The notes: generated from the sequence alone by a model not told the origin. A stretch of DNA of 64,000 bases from Chelativorans petroleitrophicus (GCF_025398195.1 NZ_JAODNV010000008.1:183187-247186); one strand, 5' to 3'. Numbered from the stretch's first letter, positions 55,764-64,000 are shown. Translations and numbers: made by a program.

Positions 55764-55907
55764 ATGCGTTCAATACTGGTCACCATCGTTCTCATTCTTG
55801 CGCTGCTGATCCTTGCCCTCTGCACTGCAGTTGAAGAAGACACTTCCGAAGCCGGAAACCAGGTTCATGAGGACGCTGCCAACACTGCTGAGCTCATCAG
55901 CAACTGA
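55764..55907 (+). CDS. 47-residue secreted or membrane-anchored peptide
   Basis: This short open frame has GAGG 8 bp before the ATG. It begins with a hydrophobic segment, 'MRSILVTIVLILALLILALC', which ends in Cys and could be a signal or lipoprotein anchor, followed by the acidic tail 'TAVEEDTSEAGNQVHEDAA' and a short end. A lipobox-like 'LALC' suggests a lipoprotein, although the hydrophobic core is long. Short entericidin-like peptides have a similar build ('LxxC' followed by acidic and Gly/Ala residues). It stands alone between yacG and the opposing DUF1127 gene. No family could be confirmed. Confidence 0.6.
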   Translation: MRSILVTIVLILALLILALCTAVEEDTSEAGNQVHEDAANTAELISN

Positions 55908-55969
55908 AGCGTCCGCGCACTGCAATGATACGGGCCGGCTTGTGACTCCGGCGTCCACTTTCGATATAA

Positions 55970-56002
55970 AACAAAAAAGGCCCGGCTCGGGAGGAGCCGG
56001 GC
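55970..56002 (-). terminator. rho-independent terminator of the DUF1127 gene
   Basis: Arms GCCCGGCTC (55980-55988) and GAGCCGGGC (55994-56002) form a perfect 9-bp stem with a 5-base loop. Reading the minus strand, it is followed by CCTTTTTTG and then TTTT. The structure lies 65 bp after the stop of the leftward DUF1127 gene. Confidence 0.85.
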
Positions 56003-56066
56003 AATGTGCAGGCTGCCGGGGGGAACCGGCATGATGGGAGTGTTGCCTGCATGGGAGAAGGTGCCT

Positions 56067-56342
56067 TCAGGGCAGGCGCCGGACTGTCATGGTGAGCCTG
56101 TCTCTGGCGCGCCGCCTCTGCTCGAGCTGCTGCGTAGGGTCTTCGGGAAACTGGGCGCGCCGGGCAATGGTTATGTCCTCGCGCGTCAATCCGATGTCGA
56201 AAAGCTCCCAGTCCGACAGCTCCTCCAGCCGCCGCAGCGACCGTCGGCTGTTCCACAGGCGCAATGCCTCGGCCGCCAGGCGCACAAGGCGCAGCACGCT
56301 CGCAGCGGCAGGGATCGGCAGTGCGGTCTGTCCTGTACGCAT
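56067..56342 (-). CDS. DUF1127 domain protein
   Basis: The 91-residue protein has a DUF1127 (YjiS-like) domain in the middle: 'SRRSLRRLEELSDWELFDIG' followed by 'LTREDI' (about residues 35-65). The C-terminus is Arg-rich. Short DUF1127 proteins in rhizobia and relatives are small, basic and stress- or growth-regulated, and some bind RNA or affect phosphate and carbon metabolism. The start ATG 56342 has AAGGAGG about 10 bp upstream. A strong terminator follows at 55980-56002. It is divergent from the LysR-type gene. Confidence 0.85.
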   Translation of the reverse strand: MRTGQTALPIPAAASVLRLVRLAAEALRLWNSRRSLRRLEELSDWELFDIGLTREDITIARRAQFPEDPTQQLEQRRRARDRLTMTVRRLP

Positions 56343-56547
56343 GGGTCCATCCTCCTTAGTGTCCGGTGCCTTCGCTCCTCCGCCGGAGCGGAGAAGCCAT
56401 GCGGGCGGGCGCGCGTGGCAAAGCCTGCACGCGGCTGATGACGCCCCATCCGCTTTTCGGAGACGCCTGCTTTCTCTCATAATCGTATTGATTAGTCGAA
56501 CGAATGTTTTTAATCTTAAGCATCAATGTACGTGATGGAAGGCCGCG
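56343..56547. promoter_or_regulatory. divergent promoter region with a LysR-type inverted repeat
   Basis: ATTGAT (56487-56492) and ATCAAT (56522-56527) flank an A/T-rich centre that contains TCGAACGAATG. This layout, 21-60 bp upstream of the LysR-type start, is what autoregulated LysR genes often show. The DUF1127 start is on the other side. -10-like elements are not clear. Confidence 0.4.
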
Positions 56548-57507
56548 ATGCCTGCACCGCTTGACCTTGACCAGCTCGCAACCTTCGTCGCCATTGCCGA
56601 CACGGGCAGCTTCACGCGCGCGGCGGACGAGGTGCATCGCACTCAGTCGGCCGTCTCCATGCAAATGCGCCGGCTAGAGGAACGCATAGGCAAGCCGCTC
56701 TTCGAGAAGGACGGCCGTAGCAACCGGCTGACGGAGGACGGCGAGCGGCTTCTTCTTTATGCGCGGCGCCTTTTGAGGCTCAACCGCGAGACGCTCGCCG
56801 CCTTCGATGACAAGAGCCTCGAAGGCAGCGTGCGGATTGGCATGCCGGACGACTATGCGGAGCGCTTCCTGCCGGAGATCATGGCCCGGTTTTCGCGCTC
56901 GAATCCGCGTGTGGAGCTTTCGGTTCTATGCGAGCCGACTAGCAACCTGATCCATCACATCCGGCAAGGCAATCTCGACCTTGCCTTGGTCACCGACCAG
57001 GAGCAGTCGGAGGTCGTGCGGCGCGAGCCGCTGTTGTGGGTGAGCTCAGCCAATCATTCGACGCACGAGCGCGAGATCCTGCCCATGGCGTTCGGCCGGC
57101 CCACCTGCAACTGGCGACGGATCGCCTGTGAAGCGCTCAACGAAATGAATCGCGAGTACCGCATTCTTTTCACGAGCTTCTCGGCGACGGTGATCTGCGC
57201 AGCCGTGCTTTCGGGCGTAGCGATCTCAGTTCTTCCCGAATGCGCGCTTCGGCCCGGCATGCGGGTTCTGGGTGAACGCGACGGCTTCCCTCCCCTGCCC
57301 GATTGCCGGATTGGCCTGATGCGCGGACGCACCAGCCAGACGGAGGTGGTCGAGGCGCTGGCCCGCCACGTAGCCGAAAGCCTCGACAACATATCGGTGC
57401 CTTTAGCCGGCGGAGAGGCCGAAAGTTTCGATTTTGCCGCCGTGACACCGCATCGGCTGCGCCGCGGCAAGAGGCTGAGGCCAAGCCAGGTGCTGCCCGG
57501 CTGGTAG
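56548..57507 (+). CDS. LysR-family transcriptional regulator
   Basis: The 319-residue protein has an N-terminal LysR winged helix (residues about 6-65, '[20 protein letters not shown]' with '[20 protein letters not shown]'-type recognition, key part '[15 protein letters not shown]'). An effector-binding domain follows (about 90-295) with '[19 protein letters not shown]'. This clearly resembles the regulator type with the 'VRIGxPDDY' motif near residue 95. GGAAGG lies 6 bp before the ATG. The effector is unknown. It lies upstream of xseA by 95 bp but is probably regulated separately, through the 205-bp divergent region. Confidence 0.93.
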   Translation: MPAPLDLDQLATFVAIADTGSFTRAADEVHRTQSAVSMQMRRLEERIGKPLFEKDGRSNRLTEDGERLLLYARRLLRLNRETLAAFDDKSLEGSVRIGMPDDYAERFLPEIMARFSRSNPRVELSVLCEPTSNLIHHIRQGNLDLALVTDQEQSEVVRREPLLWVSSANHSTHEREILPMAFGRPTCNWRRIACEALNEMNREYRILFTSFSATVICAAVLSGVAISVLPECALRPGMRVLGERDGFPPLPDCRIGLMRGRTSQTEVVEALARHVAESLDNISVPLAGGEAESFDFAAVTPHRLRRGKRLRPSQVLPGW

Positions 57508-57602
57508 GAAGCAGCGTCTGCGATACACACGAAGAGGCCGCGGATGCCGCCGTCCACGGCAACCGGGTTGACCACCGCGTGCCCGGAAGGCTCAATCGCC
57601 CA

Positions 57603-59171
57603 ATGGATAATATCGGCAACGACGATTCGCTAAGCAATGTCGCCGAATATTCGGTGAGCGAGATTTCGCTTGCGCTGAAGCGCACGGTGGAGGATGCCTT
57701 CGGCCATGTGCGGGTGCGGGGCGAGATTTCGGGCTATCGCGGCCCGCATGCCTCCGGCCATTGCTACTTCGCGCTGAAGGACGAACGGGCGCGCATTGAG
57801 GCGGTGATCTGGCGAAGCGCGTTCTCCCGGCTGAAATTTCCGCCGCAGGAGGGGCTGGAGGTGGTCGCCACGGGGCGCCTGACCACCTATCCGGGCTCCT
57901 CGAAGTACCAGATCGTGATCGAAAGCCTCGAGCCGGCGGGCGCCGGGGCGCTGATGGCCCTCTTGGAGGAACGCAAGAGGAAGCTTGCCGCCGAAGGCCT
58001 GTTCGTGGAGGAGCGCAAGAAGCCGCTGCCCTTCATGCCGCGCGTCATTGGCGTCGTGACATCGCCCACGGGCGCCGTCATCCGGGACATTATCCACCGC
58101 ATTACGGACCGCTTTCCGGTTCATGTGCTCGTCTGGCCCGTACGCGTTCAGGGCGAGACGACCGGCGAGGAGGTGGCCGCCGCCGTTTCCGGCTTCAACG
58201 CCCTTCCGGCCGATGGCCCGATCGCGCGGCCGGATGTGCTGATCGTCGCGCGCGGCGGCGGCAGCTTGGAGGATCTGTGGGGCTTCAACGATGAGGCGGT
58301 GGTGCGCGCTGTTGCGGCCTCCACCATTCCCGTCATCTCCGCCGTGGGCCATGAGACGGACTGGACGCTGATCGACCTTGCGGCCGACCGACGCGCCCCC
58401 ACACCCACAGGGGCGGCCGAAATGGCGGTTCCAGTCAAGGCGGATCTGGAAGCGGGCCTTGCGCGACTTTCTGCACGGCTCAAGGCGGCGATCTCCAGAG
58501 ATCTCGAACGGCGGCGGCAGCATGCGCGCACGCTCTCCCGTGCAATTCCCTCGGCCGATCAGCTTCTTGCGCTTCCCCGCCGGCGTTTTGACGAGGCGGC
58601 AGCGCGGCTGTCGCGAGCGCTGCAGATGGCAACCCACGCCAAGCGGTTGCGACTGGACGGGCTCAGAATTTCCATCACCACTCTCGACCGGCGCCTTGCC
58701 GAAGCGCGACGGCAGCTCACTCAGTGCGGTGAACGGTTGCCGCTAGTTTATCGCGGTCTTCTCCGCAACCGCCGCGCCCGGTTGGACCGTGACGCCGCGC
58801 GCGTAAGCCCGCGCGCGGCGCAGGAGCGCATCCGTCTTCACCGCCGCCGGCTCGAGGAAGCGCGCATCCGCGCGGACCGGGCGGTCAGGCAGCGGCTCGA
58901 GGCCGCCCGCGCCGCGAGCGAACAGACCATGCGGTTCGTCAAATTACTTTCCTATGAGGGCGTTCTCGAGCGCGGCTTCGCGCTCGTAAGGGACACGGAG
59001 GGCACACCGCTCAAGCGGGCCCGTGAAGTGCGGCCGGGACAGGCGCTGCGTCTGCAATTCGCCGACGGCAGCGCGAACGCAATCGCATCGGGGAAGCCAG
59101 CCGGAACGGCCAGCGAGCGCAAACCCTCCAAAGCCCCGCAGGAGCCGGGAAAACAGGGCTCGTTGTTTTAA
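57603..59171 (+). CDS. xseA: exodeoxyribonuclease VII large subunit
   Basis: The 522-residue protein, with the small subunit XseB, degrades single-stranded DNA to oligonucleotides. Residues 15-115 are the OB-fold DNA-binding domain ('[21 protein letters not shown]'-type; key part '[15 protein letters not shown]'). The catalytic domain has '[18 protein letters not shown]' near residue 145, '[19 protein letters not shown]' near residue 212 and '[20 protein letters not shown]' (key part '[12 protein letters not shown]') near residue 247. A long Arg-rich helical part follows. The start is ATG 57603; the upstream frame lies within the LysR gene. xseB is not in the window. Confidence 0.95.
   Translation: MDNIGNDDSLSNVAEYSVSEISLALKRTVEDAFGHVRVRGEISGYRGPHASGHCYFALKDERARIEAVIWRSAFSRLKFPPQEGLEVVATGRLTTYPGSSKYQIVIESLEPAGAGALMALLEERKRKLAAEGLFVEERKKPLPFMPRVIGVVTSPTGAVIRDIIHRITDRFPVHVLVWPVRVQGETTGEEVAAAVSGFNALPADGPIARPDVLIVARGGGSLEDLWGFNDEAVVRAVAASTIPVISAVGHETDWTLIDLAADRRAPTPTGAAEMAVPVKADLEAGLARLSARLKAAISRDLERRRQHARTLSRAIPSADQLLALPRRRFDEAAARLSRALQMATHAKRLRLDGLRISITTLDRRLAEARRQLTQCGERLPLVYRGLLRNRRARLDRDAARVSPRAAQERIRLHRRRLEEARIRADRAVRQRLEAARAASEQTMRFVKLLSYEGVLERGFALVRDTEGTPLKRAREVRPGQALRLQFADGSANAIASGKPAGTASERKPSKAPQEPGKQGSLF
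59142..59170 (+). terminator. candidate terminator at the end of xseA
   Basis: GAGCC (59142-59146) and GGCTC (59157-59161) form a short stem with a 10-base loop, then GTTGTTTT. The hairpin overlaps the last codons of xseA. The stem is short, so efficiency is uncertain. Confidence 0.4.
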
Positions 59172-59707
59172 AATTATTGATTTTGCGCAATCCCAAACGG
59201 AAGCGCAGCATCCACTTTTCTTTGAAATTGCGTCTAGGACTCGGCTGCGCTGTGACGGCCTCGGCACGGGTATGGCTTCCACATTCAAGCCACATTATCC
59301 CGGAATAGGGGCATATCATTGTTTATCTGGTTTATGAACGAACTTTGGGGCGCTTATGACTAACCCCCAGTCCGCGCGCACATTTAGCTGCTGCTTTCAA
59401 GGGTGCGACCTTCAAGCCAGTTAACCGTTTGCCACTGATATGCTACCATAATCGCAGGATAGATGGTAAACGGGAATATGAATGGTTATGTTATCGCATG
59501 TGTTTGAAAGCGCGGGCTTGCCAAAGGCGCGCTCGCAGTGGCGGCAGGTGCTATTGCTGAAAGGTCGTTAGCGCGAGGCCGTGCATGACTTCGGCGGGCC
59601 GTGGCGCCAAAACGGGCCAAAGAGCGGGCCGGGCAAAAAGTAGCACGACAGTGCTTATATTGTACTGACTTAAATACCTTATTGTAAATAACTTTAGGAT
59701 ATCTGCG
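59172..59707. promoter_or_regulatory. 536-bp intergenic region before the accessory block
   Basis: No gene is supported here. The last part (about 59640-59705) is A/T-rich and contains AGCACGACAGTGCT (59642-59655), a short inverted repeat, followed by TTATATTGTAC and TTATTGTAAATAAC, which are promoter-like. This marks the transition from housekeeping to accessory DNA. Confidence 0.35.
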
Positions 59708-60619
59708 ATGCGTAACATTAGTATCAGAAAAATGAGGGTTTTTGTCTACGCCGTTGAGGAAGGAAGCTTCACCGAAGGTGCAAGACGCTCGAATATTTCC
59801 CAGCCAGCGGCCGTCAGCATAATCGGCGAAATCGAGGAGACGGTGGGCGAGCCCCTTTTCGAGCGGTCCGGCAAGACCCGCCGCGCTACGCTCACGCCGC
59901 GCGGCGAGGAAGTTTATCAGACTTTCATACGCACTCTTGGCGTTTACGACTGCGCCTTGGAAACGATAAGCGCAAACAAGCGCCAGCGCCGCGTGCACAA
60001 AATCCTGATCCAGAGCCCCTATGTCGCCTCGGTATCGGCGATCTGGCTGCGCGAGATGATCGCCCAGGAAACTGACGCCCAGCTTTCCATCCGCTCGGCG
60101 GGATGGCGCGAAATCGCCGCCGCGATTGAAAGCAGAGAGGATTGCATAGCCCTGATCGACGGAGACATCCGGCAGAAGAACAGCGAATATATTTCCATCG
60201 GTAGCGTTGAGCTTGTGTTCGTCATACCGGAAACGCACGAGTTCTTCGACATGAATGCCGAGGACATCAGCTGGGAGGATGTGCCGGCCGATACGGTGAT
60301 CTATTCCGATATCTGCCCGGCCGCGCTGGAGCGCACCTATGAAAACCTCCGAATGGCGCGGAATGGCGCGGCTGCATTCACCGAGGTCAATTGTCCGGCC
60401 ATCTTGAAGAATTTCTGTCAGAAGGCGGGCGTCCCCGCCATCGCGCCGAAGAACATTCTCGATGTCTTTGGAGATGAAATCAGGCTGCGCTGCCTGCCCT
60501 TCGCCTATTCAAAACCGCTGATACCGCTCGGCCTCTCGATTTCCCACGGGAACCATATGCGCAGGAAGATCGTCGGCAGAAATATTGAACACGTCTTTGA
60601 CAATCGCTTTTACATCTAG
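59708..60619 (+). CDS. LysR-family transcriptional regulator of the right-end accessory block
   Basis: The 303-residue protein has a LysR helix-turn-helix (residues about 5-65, 'VFVYAVEEGSFTEGARRSNI' then 'ISQPAAVSIIGEIEETVG') and an effector domain (about 90-295) that includes 'HKILIQSPYVASVSAIWLRE' (key part 'KILIQSPYVASVSAIWL'). Compared with most LysR proteins, the DNA-binding helix is atypical ('QPAAVSIIGEIEE' instead of 'QPALSxxIxxLE'). AGGA lies before the ATG. It is followed 31 bp later by the 99-residue protein gene and is likely the local regulator. Base composition is lower in GC than that of xseA. Confidence 0.9.
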   Translation: MRNISIRKMRVFVYAVEEGSFTEGARRSNISQPAAVSIIGEIEETVGEPLFERSGKTRRATLTPRGEEVYQTFIRTLGVYDCALETISANKRQRRVHKILIQSPYVASVSAIWLREMIAQETDAQLSIRSAGWREIAAAIESREDCIALIDGDIRQKNSEYISIGSVELVFVIPETHEFFDMNAEDISWEDVPADTVIYSDICPAALERTYENLRMARNGAAAFTEVNCPAILKNFCQKAGVPAIAPKNILDVFGDEIRLRCLPFAYSKPLIPLGLSISHGNHMRRKIVGRNIEHVFDNRFYI

Positions 60620-60650
60620 GTGATAGCATCATTTCATATTAGAGGGATCG

Positions 60651-60950
60651 ATGAGTATGAGCGTGACTGACGATACGCCTCGCACAATCGATAATGAATT
60701 CGGAAAATTTCCGCGCTACATGACCCTGGTGCCTGACGTCTTCGCCTTCTCATTTGAGGAGGCCATGCAGGTGATCCGCCGCTTCAAGAACAATGCGGAT
60801 CTGACCCAGGCGTTTATGACTCTATTGCAGACTATTGCCCAGGCGGATATGCCCCAGGAGCAGAAGGACGAGCTCATGCAGCTGATTGCAGAAGAGCAGG
60901 AAGTGATCTCGTATGCGGTGATCTCCCGCACTTGCGTCGTGCCCATCTGA
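60651..60950 (+). CDS. 99-residue acidic helical hypothetical protein
   Basis: I do not recognise this protein. AGAGGG lies 4 bp before ATG 60651. It begins with a polar region 'MSMSVTDDTPRTIDNEFGKF', then helices: 'DVFAFSFEEAMQVIRRFKNN', 'AFMTLLQTIAQADMPQEQKD', and 'ELMQLIAEEQEVISYAVIS'. The end is 'RTCVVPI'. It is acidic, with no signal peptide or membrane segment, the general character of a chaperone or regulator of secreted proteins. It follows the LysR gene by 31 bp and precedes the 566-residue protein by 141 bp, so co-expression with both is likely. Confidence 0.65.
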   Translation: MSMSVTDDTPRTIDNEFGKFPRYMTLVPDVFAFSFEEAMQVIRRFKNNADLTQAFMTLLQTIAQADMPQEQKDELMQLIAEEQEVISYAVISRTCVVPI

Positions 60951-61091
60951 ACGGGAAGCAACTGCCTCGGCGGCGTGCCCCGGCTCGAGGAGCCTTACAG
61001 CAGCGGCAGAGTATTTCGGATTTGAATTTTATTATCCTTTCTGGATGGCGCTACTCGATGTCCGTTGAAAACAACGTATTCACGGATAAAC

Positions 61092-62789
61092 ATGATGCCA
61101 GGAACGGACAACGCCATTCCCTTGCAAACGCTGAGCCGCCCGCCGGCCACGCCCCCGCTGCCGGCAGGTGTGAGGGTCAAAAACGGAGCCAGACGCTCCG
61201 CCAGCCTGCCCGCTCAGCCTTCCCGCCGAGGCCACGTCGCCCGAAGTGCAAGCTTCTACCTGCCGCACGAAGCCTCCGGCAACCATAAAGAGATGCTTTC
61301 TCGCGCCGGAAACGCGTTTTCGGCGGATCAGGCGAACGCTTTTCTCAGGAAAGCAGGGCTCGGCATGGCTCTGCGCGGAGACAGGTTGGCCATCACGCGG
61401 CATCGTGATCTGGAAGCGGCGGAAGCGCAGCGCCCGCCGTCCATCGGGGACCTGGCGCATGTCTGCAAGGCTTTGATGCTGGCGGAGGACACGCCGGCGA
61501 AGCTGGAAGTGGCGAAAGCCCTTCTTCCGGTGATCAGCAGGCAGCTTCTGGAACAGATCGAAGCCGACACGACGGCCGGAAACCTCCGGGACAAGGCCGT
61601 GGCGCTCGCCAAACGCTACTGCACGATCCTTGGCGGCAGGGATCTCGCCATCGATGACACGATCGCCACGATCAACGCCTATTTCTTCGACAGAATAGGC
61701 GAGGATAAGGCGCTGAACGGCGCCAACATCGCCGCGGCCGCGCTGACGGCGACCTTCATGCTCGTACCCACCGTCGGCAAAAACCTGCCCGCTCTGGTGG
61801 CGGCCCTGCGGGAGGGGCGCTATCGGGATGCCGTCATGCCCGCGCTTTCGATCTGTGCCATCGCCGGCATGACGCTCAATCCCACAATGGCCGCGCTCGG
61901 CGTCGAGCGCGCCTCGGCCATCGCCGCGGCCACCGGGAACACACTGATGATGTGCAACCTGCCGGAAATCGCGCATCATGCGCGCGAATGGGCAAGCCTC
62001 AGGCGGGCACTGCCAGACCCCGAAACACGCCCTTTCGCCGCCTTTGCCCGCTCCCACGGTCTCGTGGACAAAGGGCTGCATACGGCGCTCGACTTTCTGC
62101 ATGAGTTCGCCGCGCAAGCAGGCTTTCTCGCGCTCAACCTCAAGAATGCCATTGGCGGCAGCGACTCGCCGCGAAACCCCGCCGTCTTTCCGCTGCTGTC
62201 CGTTCTGCTCGGTTCCTTTGCGCTCGACACGGCCAGAGGCGAACAGCCATTCACCGAGTTCAGGCCGGACCGCGAATCGCTCGCATCGGATGTGACGGTG
62301 CAAGATGGTGCGTGGGTCCGGCAGCATGCCGCCCGCCTGCTTCTTCAGCAAAAGATATCCGGCTCATACCGTCCCGCGGACTACAACGCCTTCATGCGCC
62401 CGCTGATCGAGACCTCGTCGGCCAAGGCGCATATCGCTCGCCAGCTCGGCGGCAACACCCTCTCCGATGCCCAGGAGAAGGCGTTCCTGAAAGGGCTGCT
62501 CTGCCAATTCTGCGCAGATGAGGACGCGCGGGATGCCGTCCGCGTGGCCATTGAGAGGATTTACAGGTTCGACCGGTTCGACCCGGCAGCAAATGCGGGC
62601 GGTGACCCCGCTCTCTGCGAGATCCTGCGTTTCGTGCAGGCAGAACGGAATAAGGACAAGGCCTTTCTGCGCGATGGGCGCGGGCTGGCCCATGCCGATC
62701 ATGTCTATCGGAATGTGATTGCCCACGCCATCAAATGCGCGCTCTTCGAGGAACTCGGACAGACGGCCACGGGCAGTGGGCATGATTAG
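61092..62789 (+). CDS. 566-residue protein with Ser/Pro/Arg-rich N-terminus, effector-like
   Basis: I do not recognise the family. I take ATG 61092 (ATG 61095 follows; TTG 61065 would also be in frame); no strong ribosome-binding site is visible. The first 60 residues are low-complexity, rich in Pro, Ser and Arg ('LSRPPATPPLPAG', 'GARRSASLPAQPSRR', 'ARSASFYLP'), without a Sec signal. The rest is mostly helical. Two hydrophobic stretches lie near residues 210-230 ('ANIAAAALTATFMLVPTVG') and 245-265 ('PALSICAIAGMTLNPTM'). An unstructured Ser-rich start without a signal peptide is common in type III effectors, but no secretion genes are visible. Could also be a cytoplasmic accessory protein. Confidence 0.7.
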   Translation: MMPGTDNAIPLQTLSRPPATPPLPAGVRVKNGARRSASLPAQPSRRGHVARSASFYLPHEASGNHKEMLSRAGNAFSADQANAFLRKAGLGMALRGDRLAITRHRDLEAAEAQRPPSIGDLAHVCKALMLAEDTPAKLEVAKALLPVISRQLLEQIEADTTAGNLRDKAVALAKRYCTILGGRDLAIDDTIATINAYFFDRIGEDKALNGANIAAAALTATFMLVPTVGKNLPALVAALREGRYRDAVMPALSICAIAGMTLNPTMAALGVERASAIAAATGNTLMMCNLPEIAHHAREWASLRRALPDPETRPFAAFARSHGLVDKGLHTALDFLHEFAAQAGFLALNLKNAIGGSDSPRNPAVFPLLSVLLGSFALDTARGEQPFTEFRPDRESLASDVTVQDGAWVRQHAARLLLQQKISGSYRPADYNAFMRPLIETSSAKAHIARQLGGNTLSDAQEKAFLKGLLCQFCADEDARDAVRVAIERIYRFDRFDPAANAGGDPALCEILRFVQAERNKDKAFLRDGRGLAHADHVYRNVIAHAIKCALFEELGQTATGSGHD

Positions 62790-63070
62790 AGCCGAGCGAA
62801 CTCGCGGCAGGCAATGCCACCGGAAGCGATGGCAGCTTCTCCGGCGAAATAGAGCCTAAGGCAGCATCATCAGGGCGCATGCCGAAGCTATATACGCAGG
62901 GCGCCGGCCAATTTGGCCGTCGCCACCGAATAGCGGCGGCTTATGTGCCGCGTCACAATCCAATACGCATTGAGGATGTATACGCAAAGGCTGCGGGACG
63001 GCCACCAAGGCGTTCTTTCCCGCCCGCAGCCGCGCAAGGCAGGCTTAGTTTATGTAATTTCGTGGAATGC
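62790..63070. other. 281-bp gap between converging genes
   Basis: No gene is supported on either strand. GGCCAA-T-TTGGCC (62908-62920) is a perfect short palindrome and CGCCACCGAATAGCGGCG (62924-62941) an imperfect one. Either could be a terminator or operator, but neither has a T-run. Confidence 0.3.
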
Positions 63071-63664
63071 CTACGCGGCCGCGGCCCGGCCGAGTGTGTC
63101 GGCTGTTTCCCGCATCAGACGCAGCCGGTCCTGCTGCTCGTCGATGATCTGCTTCTGCGCGTTTTCAACCAGGGCGCGGACATGCTCCCGCATCATATTC
63201 AACAGCTGCTGCACATGCTGCTGTTGCGCCCGCATCATGTCAAACGTCGCGTTCTGCCACGCGCGCTCGTCTTCGCTCCAGTGGCTGCCCTCCGCGTCTC
63301 CGCCCGGCCAGGACCATTCGTCGTCATCAGGCTCCTCTCCGGCTGGAAACCCCCCGTTTTCGCGTGGTTCGGCCGGAATGCATTGTCCCGGGGGTCGCAC
63401 GCAGACGGCCCGGCACTCGGTGGCATGACCGTTCTCACGGGCCTGGTTGCCAACCGGACCGGCAGCCGCTCTGCGCGCATTTTCCGCAGCCTCGCCATAT
63501 ACCGTACTGAGGAAGCTCAGCGGCGGGCTGGCCTGCGTCCGGCGCCCTAGATCCGACTCCGAGAGCGACCTTCTGATCGCACCGGCTGAGGCCAGTGGGC
63601 AAACGGGCGCAGACGCGGGGCTCGATACTGCGCGTTCCCGCAGCGGCTCGGACGAAATCTGCAT
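63071..63664 (-). CDS. 197-residue acidic coiled-coil protein of the right-end block
   Basis: I do not recognise this protein. GGAGAAGG lies just before ATG 63664, which supports expression. The N-terminal 90 residues are low-complexity with Ser/Ala/Arg ('RERAVSSPASAPVCPLASAG', 'IRRSLSESDLGRRTQASPP') and resemble in style the N-terminus of the 566-residue neighbour. The middle is acidic ('EEPDDDEWSWPGGDAEG'). The C-terminal 80 residues form a strong coiled coil: 'NATFDMMRAQQQHVQQLLNM', then 'EHVRALVENAQKQIIDEQQ' and 'RLRLMRETADTLG'. There is no signal peptide. It lies 36 bp after the 65-residue gene on the same strand, so they form an operon. Confidence 0.65.
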   Translation of the reverse strand: MQISSEPLRERAVSSPASAPVCPLASAGAIRRSLSESDLGRRTQASPPLSFLSTVYGEAAENARRAAAGPVGNQARENGHATECRAVCVRPPGQCIPAEPRENGGFPAGEEPDDDEWSWPGGDAEGSHWSEDERAWQNATFDMMRAQQQHVQQLLNMMREHVRALVENAQKQIIDEQQDRLRLMRETADTLGRAAAA

Positions 63665-63700
63665 GCCTTCTCCGTGAAACCTGTCCGGCGATTGCAGTGC

Positions 63701-63898
63701 TCAGCCAAGATTGCGCTGCATGGAGGAAATCAGGCTGAACTTGTCCGCCAGCTTGTTCAGAAGACGCTTGGCCTGAGCATTGGCGATGGCCCGGTCTGCC
63801 GAAAGCGCCATTGCCCTTATCCGCTCGTTTATCAATTCTTTCGTGAGCGAACGACTCTTCAATGTGCTGCCGACCAGCTGCGCCCGCGACTGCTCCAT
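63701..63898 (-). CDS. 65-residue helical protein of the right-end operon
   Basis: I do not recognise this short protein. It begins 'MEQSRAQLVGSTLKSRSLTK' and continues 'ELINERIRAMALSADRAIAN' and 'AKRLLNKLADKFSLISSMQ', all predicted helix. The frame is open for another 16 codons upstream ('VQIQQFVQQA') without a usable ATG, GTG or TTG, so the start at ATG 63898 is not secure; an unusual start codon is possible. AGG lies only 3 bases before it. Small helical proteins of this size occur in secretion systems, but no motif decides it. Confidence 0.5.
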   Translation of the reverse strand: MEQSRAQLVGSTLKSRSLTKELINERIRAMALSADRAIANAQAKRLLNKLADKFSLISSMQRNLG

Positions 63899-63962
63899 GG
63901 CCTGCTGAACAAATTGCTGGATCTGAACCGCGCCGGGTTTGCCGGAGGCTGATTTGGTTTAG

Positions 63963-64000
63963 TTACGCGGCCATGGCTTCAGTTTCCAGAGCCGCGTAGA
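63963..64000 (-). CDS. C-terminal end of a further gene, cut by the right edge
   Basis: The minus strand reads 'YAALETEAMAA' and a TAA stop at 63963-63965. The stop is about 65 bp upstream of the 65-residue gene on the same strand. Only 11 residues are visible, so neither family nor frame can be confirmed. It may be the upstream gene of the same operon. Confidence 0.3.
   Translation of the reverse strand, partial: YAALETEAMAA

Noticed and set aside
62879..63550. 223-codon plus-strand frame opposite the coiled-coil gene
   Set aside because: It has no ribosome-binding site or motif, whereas the minus-strand gene has GGAGAAGG and a coherent coiled coil.

Overview
The window looks like a chromosomal segment of a GC-rich alphaproteobacterium of the Rhizobiales, most likely near Mesorhizobium/Chelativorans (Phyllobacteriaceae). 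The evidence is the block murA - DUF2948 - hisD - UPF0262 - phosphatase - infA - maf - yacG, an FdsGBACD-type NAD formate dehydrogenase, DUF1127 and UPF0262 proteins, and the ExoF/ExoP style of the polysaccharide export genes. No plasmid or phage backbone, insertion sequence or CRISPR array is visible.

Bases 1-26,000 hold a nearly complete Wzy-type exopolysaccharide locus. A WecA/MraY-like initiating sugar-phosphate transferase (8221) is followed by at least five glycosyltransferases, a pyruvyl-transferase-family protein, an acyltransferase, a class III aminotransferase, and Gmd plus GDP-fucose synthase, so fucose is expected in the polymer. There is also a Wzx-like flippase (5811), a Wzy-like polymerase (23604), an ExoF-like outer-membrane export protein (17396), an ExoP/Wzc-like co-polymerase kinase (18699), an SGNH hydrolase that could add or remove acyl groups, and a DUF4038 glycoside hydrolase cut by the left edge. 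Two regulators sit inside the locus: a LuxR-type protein with an atypical receiver domain and a Crp/Fnr protein. A 68-residue protein at 23332 looks like a CTERM surface-sorting substrate. ManC, which supplies GDP-mannose for Gmd, lies apart at 42072.

Bases 26,100-46,600 are metabolic: a Gfo/Idh/MocA oxidoreductase, a fragment of a broken methyltransferase gene, pgi, a MocR-type regulator, an IlvD/Edd sugar-acid dehydratase, a CoxG-like protein, the Fe-S carrier ApbC/Mrp, and the formate dehydrogenase operon with fdhD. These are followed by a small SMR-like membrane protein, an unusual array of three roughly 151-bp GC-rich hairpin repeats (41384-41800), manC, and a DenD-like/SDR/sugar-ABC-ATPase operon.

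Bases 46,800-59,200 are a housekeeping block: tRNA-Thr(GGT), murA, hisD, infA, maf, yacG, a LysR regulator and xseA. It is interrupted between the UPF0262 gene and the phosphatase gene by about 2.7 kb holding an inverted gene for a 655-residue protein with a signal peptide.

Bases 59,200-64,000 are accessory DNA: a LysR regulator, a 99-residue acidic helical protein, a 566-residue protein with a Ser/Arg/Pro-rich N-terminus, and an opposing operon of small coiled-coil proteins that leaves the window. They are unlike the housekeeping genes and could be the edge of a secretion/effector locus, but no recognisable secretion-apparatus gene is inside the window.
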